A stretch of DNA of 64,000 nucleotides from contig CANLWK010000010.1 in assembly GCA_947494805.1 (NCBI GenBank), positions 1 to 64,000 on the forward strand. Reading direction: 5' to 3'. Below are positions 37,248-44,436 of the stretch, one piece after another. The stretch comes from an uncultured Croceitalea sp. (lineage in GTDB: Bacteria; Bacteroidota; Bacteroidia; Flavobacteriales; Flavobacteriaceae). Numbering within the stretch: the first letter of the stretch is position 1; each line of letters starts with the position of its first letter. A model generated the notes under the pieces. That model did no database searches, was not told the origin of the DNA, and worked only from the letters and a program-made list of their open reading frames with translations. Position numbers and translations under genes: made by a program.

Positions 37248-38747
37248 ATGAGGCACCAAATCGTCATTGCAGGCATACTCTTTCTTACGATTTTTGGATA
37301 TTCACAAGATCCAACTAGTCTAAAATCACAAGTAGCAAAAGCCATTACTGAACTCAAAGAATTCGTTGCCATACCAAATGATGCGCTTAACGATGACGAT
37401 ATTACCGATAACCTTATTTGGTTAAAAAAGAGGTTCAACGCCAGAGGGTTTAATACGACCGAACTTGATACGGAGAACCACCCTCTGTTCTTTGCGACCA
37501 TGCCTATGGAAGACAGTAAACCTACATTATTGATCTACATGCATTTTGACGGACAATCTGTTGACTCCAGTAAGTGGAATCAAGAAAGTCCTTATACTGT
37601 GGTCTTAAAAAAACCGACCGAAAACGGTTTTGAGGCCGTAAGTTTTGAAACACTTGATGATGATATCGATTACCAATGGCGTCTTTTTGGTCGCTCAACC
37701 TCAGATGATAAAGGCCCAATTGTAATGCTATTAAATGCCATAGACCTTTTAAAAAAAGATGGAAAACAACTACCATTCAATCTCAAAGTCATTCTTGATG
37801 GTGAAGAAGAGAAAGGTAGCAAACCCTTGCCCATGGCAATCAAACAGTATCGCGAACTGCTTGAGGCCGACTTTTTGGTCATTAATGATGGACCTATGCA
37901 CAGCTCAGAAAAACCAACCGTTGTTTACGGTTGCCGCGGTATCACCACATTATCTTTAACCACTTACGGACCTGCAAAACCACAGCATAGTGGGCATTAT
38001 GGCAACTATGCCCCAAACCCAGGTTTTCAATTGGCGCAATTACTTGCAACTATGAAAGACACTGAAGGGCGGGTTACGATCAAAGGGTATTATGATGGTA
38101 TAGCTCTAGATGGTGCCACTCAAGAAATACTGCAAAGTGTACCAGACAGTGATGCAGCAATAACTCAAAAATTACAATTCAAAAGTGCCGAAAAGGTGGG
38201 TGCATTTTATCAAGAATCACTACAATATCCCAGTTTAAATATTCGTGGTCTTGGTTCAGGTTGGATCGGCAAACAGGCCAGAACTATCGTACCTGAATCG
38301 GCTACTGCTGAACTTGATTTGCGTCTGGTACCTGAAACTGATGGCAAACGTCTAAAACAATTGGTCAAAAAACATATTGCCAATCAAGGGTTCACGGTTT
38401 TGGACCATAGTCCTTCAAAAGAAGAACGATTAAGTCTTGACAGAATCGTGACAGTAACCGAGGGAAGTGTAACCGATGCCTTCAGAACTAGCCTAACGAA
38501 TGAATACGGTCAATTTTTGGTTAAAATGTTAGGACAAGCTTTCAATGATGATGTAGTTCAAATACGTATCATGGGTGGTACCGTGCCGATTGCACCATTT
38601 ATCAATGAATTACAGATTCCGGCCTTTATAGTTCCCGTGGTAAACCCTGATAACAATCAGCACAGTCCTGATGAAAACCTAAAAATCGGGCAATTGGCCT
38701 ACGGAATCAAGACTTTTTATCAACTGTTAAGTACTCAAAAACAGTAG
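37248..38747 (+). CDS. M20 family metallodipeptidase, secreted
   Basis: The 499-residue protein has a short signal peptide (MRHQIVIAGILFLTIFGYSQ) and M20 metal ligands: IYMHFDGQ (first His and the conserved Asp), GRSTSDDKG (bridging Asp), DGEEEKGS (catalytic Glu and ligand Glu), VINDGP and the C-terminal HSPDE. It is related to carnosinase-type dipeptidases acting on di- or tripeptides in the periplasm or outside. It is divergent from the SusD-like gene, so peptide binding and hydrolysis may be linked. Confidence 0.92.
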   Translation: MRHQIVIAGILFLTIFGYSQDPTSLKSQVAKAITELKEFVAIPNDALNDDDITDNLIWLKKRFNARGFNTTELDTENHPLFFATMPMEDSKPTLLIYMHFDGQSVDSSKWNQESPYTVVLKKPTENGFEAVSFETLDDDIDYQWRLFGRSTSDDKGPIVMLLNAIDLLKKDGKQLPFNLKVILDGEEEKGSKPLPMAIKQYRELLEADFLVINDGPMHSSEKPTVVYGCRGITTLSLTTYGPAKPQHSGHYGNYAPNPGFQLAQLLATMKDTEGRVTIKGYYDGIALDGATQEILQSVPDSDAAITQKLQFKSAEKVGAFYQESLQYPSLNIRGLGSGWIGKQARTIVPESATAELDLRLVPETDGKRLKQLVKKHIANQGFTVLDHSPSKEERLSLDRIVTVTEGSVTDAFRTSLTNEYGQFLVKMLGQAFNDDVVQIRIMGGTVPIAPFINELQIPAFIVPVVNPDNNQHSPDENLKIGQLAYGIKTFYQLLSTQKQ

Positions 38748-38873
38748 TATCGATGTATGGCCTTAAATATTGCGTTCTAGGTTAATCAACGAAAAAAGTA
38801 TCTTTTAATCTGATTTTTAGCAATATAGCTTCATTCATGAAGTAGTTTTAACAATCCCAAAACTACAAATATT

Positions 38874-39296
38874 ATGAAATATCCTACAATTGTTATCGAT
38901 GATTCATCAATTCAACGACTGACCACTACATTTTTAATAAAGAACAATCCGCATTTAGAGTTGGTAGGTGAATATGCAAACCCCTATGAAGGTATTAAGG
39001 CCATTTATGATACAAAGGCCACGGTTGTTTTTTTAGATGTACTAATGAACGATATTAACGCTTTTGAGCTTTTGGATAGCATTGAAATCGGGGCAACCAT
39101 CATTATGAATTCCACCTGGTCAAAGTTTGAAAAGTCAGCAGTTCATTACAATGTACAACACTTTTTAAAGAAGCCCATTTCAAAACAGCAATTCGAAAGC
39201 GTTGTTGAAAAAGCTGTAAACAACTTACAATCCAATCAGCATCCCATAGCACAAAGAACCAACTTTCTAGAGTCGTTTCAATCGGCCTCTCTATAG
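38874..39296 (+). CDS. Receiver-only response regulator (LytTR-type receiver without output domain)
   Basis: The 140-residue protein is one receiver domain: acidic pair Asp9-Asp10 (IVIDDSS), phosphoacceptor Asp55 (VVFLDVLMND), the Ser/Thr of IIMNSTW and Lys in FLKKPIS. The phrase HLELVGEYANPYEGIKAIYD is characteristic of receivers of LytTR regulators in Bacteroidota, but the DNA-binding LytTR domain is missing: only a 25-residue polar tail follows. The candidate left end of a decayed insertion element begins 29 bases downstream. No kinase is adjacent. Confidence 0.82.
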   Translation: MKYPTIVIDDSSIQRLTTTFLIKNNPHLELVGEYANPYEGIKAIYDTKATVVFLDVLMNDINAFELLDSIEIGATIIMNSTWSKFEKSAVHYNVQHFLKKPISKQQFESVVEKAVNNLQSNQHPIAQRTNFLESFQSASL

Positions 39297-39380
39297 CAAA
39301 AAGAGTCCTATTGGAAATTCGTTCTAAGTAACGGTGCATAGGTGGTTATCAAAAGTGAAAAGTTCATCTTTCATAGGCTG

Positions 39381-40199
39381 TTAAAAGGAGATTTCGTCTT
39401 TTCTTGAGTTGTTGTAATTACGAAAATATTCTCTAAGTAGACGAGTTAGTTCTAATTCGCCTTTTGGCGGGTCCTTATAGATAATATCGTATTTTACATT
39501 TTTCCACAGCGATTTGACAAAGACTTTTTCCGTTACACTGCGCTTTGCATCTACTGATACTTTAATCTTACTTTTAAGAATTGGTTTGATAAATACTTCA
39601 GATGTGAATTGACTGGCTTTATCAATAGTGATGATTTCTGGTTTACCATATAGTTCTATAGCTTCCCTTAAGGTTTCAGTATACCATAAGGGTTCCATGG
39701 CGCCAGATAGGCCCCAATGAACAACAAGTCCACCGAACAGATCTACAACCGCCATTAGATATAAATATCCTTCCTTTATGGGAACATAGGTAACATCGAC
39801 GGCCCAAACTTGACGTGGTAGGCCGATATCAAGTTTGTACAGTAAATTGGGATATATCTTATCTCCTGAGTTCTTCTTTGAAATATGTTTTCCTGGAAGC
39901 ATGGCCCTAAGGCCCATAACCTTGTAGTACAAGCGTTCTATGCGGTTCTTACTGACCTGGTATCCCTTTGTATGTGTAATCCAAGCATGCATTCTTGTGG
40001 CCCCTTTCTCTGGACAATGCAAATAATGCTCATCCATCATGCGCATCAGTTCCAAATTGAGCGTTGTTTCTCCTTTTGGGTTGTAATACAGACCCGATCT
40101 ATGCAGTGATAGTAAACGACATTGTTCTGATATACTTAGCTTAACATGGCCCTTGCGTACCATTTTTCGTCTTTCGGCCAAGGGCCTTAGCGCAAGGCG
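39381..40199 (-). pseudogene. IS3-family transposase orfB (DDE integrase domain), catalytically defective
   Basis: The frame reads about 266 residues from a TTG at 40181 and is also entered by a -1 frameshift from orfA. It has the IS3 pattern HCPEKGATRMHAWITHTKGY and KVMGLRAMLPGK, then the rve core: first Asp D129 (VWAVDVTYVPIKEGYLYL) and second Asp D187 (ITIDKASQFTS). The expected Glu, 36 residues after D187 (DX35E), is Lys223 in FVKSLWKNVKY where relatives read FIERLW. The usual C-terminal RPHQSL segment is also missing: the protein stops at YNNSRKDEISF. Both changes point to a dead transposase. Confidence 0.82.
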
Positions 40200-40462
40200 T
40201 TCTTTAAAAAATCATTCTCTGTCCTTAACTGTACAATGGTCTTCAATAGTTGATCGCTTCTATGACCAGTATTATTTTGCCCATCTAGCTTTTCTTTCTC
40301 GAATACAGTTTCGGCGACAGAGAGAAAATGGCGTTTCCAGCCACTTATCTGAGTAGGGTAAATCTCATATTTTCGAGCGATATCAGCAAGGCTTTGCCGT
40401 TCTTTCAAGGCCTCCAGTACTACTTCGGTCTTAAACTTGGTGGTGAATTTTCGTCTTGTCAT
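40187..40462 (-). CDS. IS3-family orfA (helix-turn-helix, leucine-zipper protein)
   Basis: The 91-residue protein from ATG 40462 starts MTRRKFTTKFKTEVVLEALK and has the HTH DIARKYEIYPTQISGWKRHF, followed by a coiled-coil region (LLKTIVQLRTENDFLKNAL) that mediates multimerisation. In-frame upstream ATGs exist (40501, 40582) but add residues not typical of the family. A slippery heptamer near the 3' end allows fusion to orfB. Confidence 0.85.
   Translation of the reverse strand: MTRRKFTTKFKTEVVLEALKERQSLADIARKYEIYPTQISGWKRHFLSVAETVFEKEKLDGQNNTGHRSDQLLKTIVQLRTENDFLKNALR
40205..40211 (-). other. Putative -1 programmed frameshift site of the IS3 element
   Basis: On the minus strand, in the orfA frame, T TTT TTA is a perfect X XXY YYZ heptamer 16-22 bases before the orfA stop. 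A -1 slip enters the orfB frame without a stop (continuing KERLALRPLAERRK), yielding the OrfAB fusion expected for IS3 elements. Confidence 0.65.
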
Positions 40463-40700
40463 TTGAGCTATGTAACGTCTTTCGGCAATGCTGCCTTCCA
40501 TAAAAATAATCAAACTAAAGGCTTCAATTAAGGGTGAAAGCCGGTCACTTATCTTGTAAAATGTAAAATATTTACTTAACAAATTGTACTAACTTTTGGG
40601 TAATCTAAAATCTATAAACATCATTTATAGCTATTTATACATCTACTTTTAATTCAATTACAACAAATCATTACATACTATTAAAACATGTCGTTTTTTT

Positions 40701-40722
40701 CGGGTCCATTAACAAAACACTA
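40701..40722 (+). repeat. Duplicated leader segment, copy 1
   Basis: A 22-base segment beginning CGGGTCCATTAACAAAAC and ending ACTA is identical to 42630-42651 and lies 8 bases before the ATG of each tandem paralog. Flanking bases (TCGTT upstream; coding start downstream) are also similar, so the duplication included the leader. Confidence 0.85.
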
Positions 40723-40730
40723 GCCATACT

Positions 40731-42413
40731 ATGACCCATCGAAAACTGATTATCAGTTTTTTGATAATCACTATCTGTTTTATTTCTAAAGCCGCAGCAC
40801 AACTTAACTGTATTGTTGATGGTGTAGAAATTACCATTTCGGGTAGCATCAGCACTACATATAACGCACCTTCGGCAAACCCCGACGGCTGTGACACTTC
40901 ACAATTTTTTGGTTTTAGACGGGGTACGGGCAGCTCGTCCATAGGCACCCTAAGATACACCTTTGACACACCGGTAATCTCGGCACGTGTGCCCTATACC
41001 GCGGTACATACCAATGATATCTTGCGACTTTCAACCAATACCGGCGGCACATTGAATCTGAGTGATCCATGCAATGTTGCCGTAACCGGTGTAGTAACCA
41101 TACAAGGTGTTGCTGACTATACTGACTCTTGGATAACCGTTACCTCAACAGTACCCTTTACGAGTTTGATCGGTGAGAACATTGGGGGAAACAGTGGATG
41201 GGAACAAGGTCACCCCTGCGATGTGACATTTACGTTGGCAAATCTAGATGGTGATGGCGACGGGGTGCCCAATTTTGAAGATTTGGACAATGACAATGAT
41301 GGTATTAGTAATAGCGACGAAGGTTGTAATATCAGTCCATTTCCCGTGACCACCACTATGGACGAACTTACTTTTAATGGTACTGCTTTAACAGCAAAGA
41401 CAGTCAACAGTATTTCGTTTAGCGGTAATAACGTATGGCGATCATCATACTCAGACCGACAATTTGAACTGCCTCTGAGGCTTTCATTCTCCACTGGTAC
41501 ACGAGACGTGATGTTTGGTTTTTTACCAGTAGGGGGAACACAAACGCCCAATAACTGGAACGATGATGGTTATAAGCTGTTCACAAATTTCTTCAATCTT
41601 TGGGGTAAGTTTCCCAATACGTATAATATCAATGCCGTACCCAGAACAACAACCGATACGTTTCTCATTGAAATAGATGTTCTTGGCAACTTGACCTTCT
41701 CCCAAAATGGCACCGTTCGGTATTCGGGGCCAGCACCTATAACCAGTTACCATCTGGCGATAAGCGGCGGTTGGTTCGCTGATACTGTCAGCAATATCGA
41801 TTTTAGTCACGGCCAATCCCTTTCCCTTAGTTGTATCGATACCGATATGGATGGTATTGAGGATCACCTTGACCTTGACAGTGATAATGATGGTTGTTCA
41901 GATGCCAATGAGGCGTATTATGACTCCAATGCCGATGGTGGTGACGATGGTATTTATGGTTTGGGCATGCCTATGGTCAATACTAACGGCACCGTAATCG
42001 GTGCCTCATACGCCACCCCTTTCGACGCTGGATCAGACGGAATTTTTGAATTTCAACTTGCCGGGACCATACCCTCCATTAGTGGGCCAACCCCTACAAT
42101 CAGTTTATCAGTAGGCAATACCATTGCCATTGCAACAAGTGCGTTAAACGCCAACAATTTCCAATGGGAAGTCAGTACCGATGGTGGTCTCACTTTTTCC
42201 GCAATTTCAGATGGCTCTATGTACAATGGCTCACAAACGGATACTCTAATCATTACCAATGTACCTGCTATTTTAAATGGATATGTCTATCGTGTTTTAG
42301 CCTACAATACATCCATTGTTTGTCAATACAGTTCAGGAACCGCTACCTTAGTAGTAAGCGGTCCCAACAACATGGTCACCAATCGTCGTATCACATATCG
42401 TATTAACCAGTAA
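40731..42413 (+). CDS. Secreted multidomain protein with calcium-binding repeats, tandem paralog 1
   Basis: The 560-residue product has a signal peptide (KLIISFLIITICFISKAAAQ), an unidentified N-terminal domain (residues about 25-170, Cys-containing, with [20 protein letters not shown]), a TSP3-like stretch (LDGDGDGVPNFEDLDNDNDG), a lectin-like domain about 205-370 (SYSDRQFELPLRLSF ... VFGFLP-like MFGFLPVGG), a second Asp-rich stretch ([20 protein letters not shown]), and an Ig-like end (NFQWEVSTDGGLTFSAI). It ends [12 protein letters not shown] do not recognise the family. It is about 56-60% similar by eye to its neighbour, highest at the N-terminus. Confidence 0.8.
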   Translation: MTHRKLIISFLIITICFISKAAAQLNCIVDGVEITISGSISTTYNAPSANPDGCDTSQFFGFRRGTGSSSIGTLRYTFDTPVISARVPYTAVHTNDILRLSTNTGGTLNLSDPCNVAVTGVVTIQGVADYTDSWITVTSTVPFTSLIGENIGGNSGWEQGHPCDVTFTLANLDGDGDGVPNFEDLDNDNDGISNSDEGCNISPFPVTTTMDELTFNGTALTAKTVNSISFSGNNVWRSSYSDRQFELPLRLSFSTGTRDVMFGFLPVGGTQTPNNWNDDGYKLFTNFFNLWGKFPNTYNINAVPRTTTDTFLIEIDVLGNLTFSQNGTVRYSGPAPITSYHLAISGGWFADTVSNIDFSHGQSLSLSCIDTDMDGIEDHLDLDSDNDGCSDANEAYYDSNADGGDDGIYGLGMPMVNTNGTVIGASYATPFDAGSDGIFEFQLAGTIPSISGPTPTISLSVGNTIAIATSALNANNFQWEVSTDGGLTFSAISDGSMYNGSQTDTLIITNVPAILNGYVYRVLAYNTSIVCQYSSGTATLVVSGPNNMVTNRRITYRINQ

Positions 42414-42434
42414 CACCACTATCATGAACTGAAA

Positions 42435-42465
42435 TTTGTAAACTGTACTTAAGAAAATAGTTTTG
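42435..42465 (+). promoter_or_regulatory. Probable promoter of tandem paralog 2
   Basis: TTTG (42435-42438), 19 bases, TAGTTTTG (42458-42465) fit the -33/-7 consensus. Transcription from here would give a leader of about 190 bases, opening with a TTTATCAC/GTGATAAA hairpin (42479-42507). Paralog 2 may therefore be expressed independently of paralog 1. Confidence 0.55.
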
Positions 42466-42629
42466 TAGCTAACGTCTTTTTATCACTTATCTTTTCATGG
42501 TGATAAAGATACCTATGCTTTTTGATGTCCATATTAGAAATTCTTGACATCAAATAAGACTACGTACACCCCAATCTTTGGCTTACTGACAACAAAGTGT
42601 TTTAAAAGACCTAGGGAAATCGTTCTTTT

Positions 42630-42651
42630 CGGGTCCATTAACAAAACACTA
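42630..42651 (+). repeat. Duplicated leader segment, copy 2
   Basis: Identical 22 bases to 40701-40722, again 8 bases before an ATG. Confidence 0.85.
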
Positions 42652-42659
42652 ACCCCTAC

Positions 42660-44417
42660 ATGACACATCAAAAACTGATTATCAGTTTTTTGGTAATCAC
42701 TATCTATTGTATTTCTAAAGTTTCAGGACAGCTCAGCTGTACTGTTAGCGGTGTAGAAATTACCATATCCGGAAGTATTTCCACAACATATAGCGCGCCT
42801 ACTTCAGATCCGGATGGTTGCGCAGATTCGCGATTCTTTGGCTTTCGAAGGGGTACCGGAAATACTTCTGTTGGAACCCTAAGGTATACCTTTGACACAC
42901 CTGTTATCTCGGCACGTGTACCGTATACTGCCGTGCACGCCAATGACATCTTACAGCTTTCTACCAACACTGGCGGCGCCTTGACCCTGAGTGCTCCTTG
43001 TAATGTAGCAATTACCGGTGCAGCGACCATACAGGGTATTGCTGACTATACCGATTCTTGGATAACCGTTACCTCAACAGCACCCTTTACTATTTTGGTC
43101 GGTAAGAATATTGGTGGTAATAGTGGATGGAAACAAGGTCATCCATGTGATGTAACGTTTACTACCTGTGATGACACAAATCCCGCTTTAGATTGCGACA
43201 GTGATGGAATTAACAACGGTTTGGACTGTGACCCCTTAGATCCCCAAAGAAACTTGGATACCGATAATGACGGCGTCTGCGATGCCGATGACCAAGATAT
43301 GGACAACGACGGTATTCTGAATACAGATGAAGGCTGTTCCTATATCCTAAACCCGACCCCGGTAAATATCAATGACCTGAGTTTTAATGGTTCTGCGATA
43401 TTGTCAACAACAAGCAATAGTATTACGACCAGCGCACCTACTGGTAGTTGGCGATCATCATATTCAGACCAGCAATTTGAATTGCCCATACGGTTATCGT
43501 TTACTTCAGCAAGTGCTTGGTTTATGTTTGGCTTATTACCTGTTGGCCAGAACCAAAACACGACCAATTGGACCGACGACGCTTACAAGGTATTTGTAAG
43601 ATCAACACTATATCAGGGCAAATTACCAAATGTCTACGATGTGAATTCTACACCAAGAACTGCAACCGATGTGTTCGTTATCGAAATTGACAAGTTGGGT
43701 AACCTGACGCTGACGCAAAATGGCAGCGTTCAATTTACGGGAACTGCACCTGTGACCAAATACCAATTGGCCGTGAGTCGTTTTTTCACTGGTTTGATCG
43801 ACAACATTAGCCTTATCCATGGTGCCACATTAAGCTGTATAGATACTGATAGCGACGGGGTTGATGATTATTTGGATTTTGACAGTGACAATGATGGTTG
43901 CTCAGATGCTGATGAGGCTTATTATGACATCAACGCAGATGGTAACGATGACGGTGTTTATGGTTTAGGTGTACCAAGCGTAAACTCCTTTGGAATGGTC
44001 GTTGGCGCTTCTTATGCCACTCCTAATGATGGGGGACCCAATGGTACTTTTGACTTTCAAGAAAGCATTACCTCACCGTCAATTGTCGTTCCACCCAGTG
44101 ACGGCAACGTAACCAATGGTGCCAGCATTACAATTTCGGTAACGGCAGCCAATGTAGCTGTCTACCAATGGCAGCTCAGCACAGATGGGGGCTTTAGCTT
44201 TTCAGATATAGTTGATGGCCCTGAATACAGTGGCACCCAAACTGCCTCGCTTGACGTTTTAAATGTGACATTGGCCAAAGACGGTTATGTGTATCGTGTG
44301 CTACTTTCAAATAACAGCTACGTGTGCGGTTTTGATTCAGGTGACACCGCTACGCTCAATGTTAGTTCAGGGACAGTCATTACCAACCGACGTATTACAT
44401 ATCGTATCAACAACTGA
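42660..44417 (+). CDS. Secreted multidomain protein with calcium-binding repeats, tandem paralog 2
   Basis: The 585-residue product repeats the architecture of its neighbour: signal peptide ([20 protein letters not shown]), N-terminal domain with [20 protein letters not shown], lectin-like domain ([37 protein letters not shown]), Asp-rich [20 protein letters not shown], Ig-like [17 protein letters not shown], and tail [11 protein letters not shown]. Its first TSP3 block is longer ([20 protein letters not shown] onward), an expansion of about 25 residues. It is probably a surface or secreted adhesin-like protein; no enzymatic motif was found. It ends 19 bases from the convergent ppc stop. Confidence 0.8.
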   Translation: MTHQKLIISFLVITIYCISKVSGQLSCTVSGVEITISGSISTTYSAPTSDPDGCADSRFFGFRRGTGNTSVGTLRYTFDTPVISARVPYTAVHANDILQLSTNTGGALTLSAPCNVAITGAATIQGIADYTDSWITVTSTAPFTILVGKNIGGNSGWKQGHPCDVTFTTCDDTNPALDCDSDGINNGLDCDPLDPQRNLDTDNDGVCDADDQDMDNDGILNTDEGCSYILNPTPVNINDLSFNGSAILSTTSNSITTSAPTGSWRSSYSDQQFELPIRLSFTSASAWFMFGLLPVGQNQNTTNWTDDAYKVFVRSTLYQGKLPNVYDVNSTPRTATDVFVIEIDKLGNLTLTQNGSVQFTGTAPVTKYQLAVSRFFTGLIDNISLIHGATLSCIDTDSDGVDDYLDFDSDNDGCSDADEAYYDINADGNDDGVYGLGVPSVNSFGMVVGASYATPNDGGPNGTFDFQESITSPSIVVPPSDGNVTNGASITISVTAANVAVYQWQLSTDGGFSFSDIVDGPEYSGTQTASLDVLNVTLAKDGYVYRVLLSNNSYVCGFDSGDTATLNVSSGTVITNRRITYRINN

Positions 44418-44436
44418 TTACTGCTTAAAGTTAATT

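Larger units (their letters stand above)
39325..40551 (-). mobile_element. Decayed IS3-family insertion sequence
   Basis: Two minus-strand genes in the orfA/orfB order of IS3 elements define the element. Candidate ends are the weakly matching inverted termini TAAGTAACGG (39325-39334) and, on the opposite strand, TAAGTGACCGG (40551-40541), giving about 1.2 kb, the usual IS3 size; I found no target-site duplication, so the limits are tentative. The transposase lacks the catalytic Glu and its C-terminus, so the element is probably immobile. Confidence 0.7.

Noticed and set aside
37150-37248. 33-residue extension of the SusD-like protein
   Set aside because: It would place the lipoprotein signal internally; ATG 37149 gives a normal signal with Cys20.
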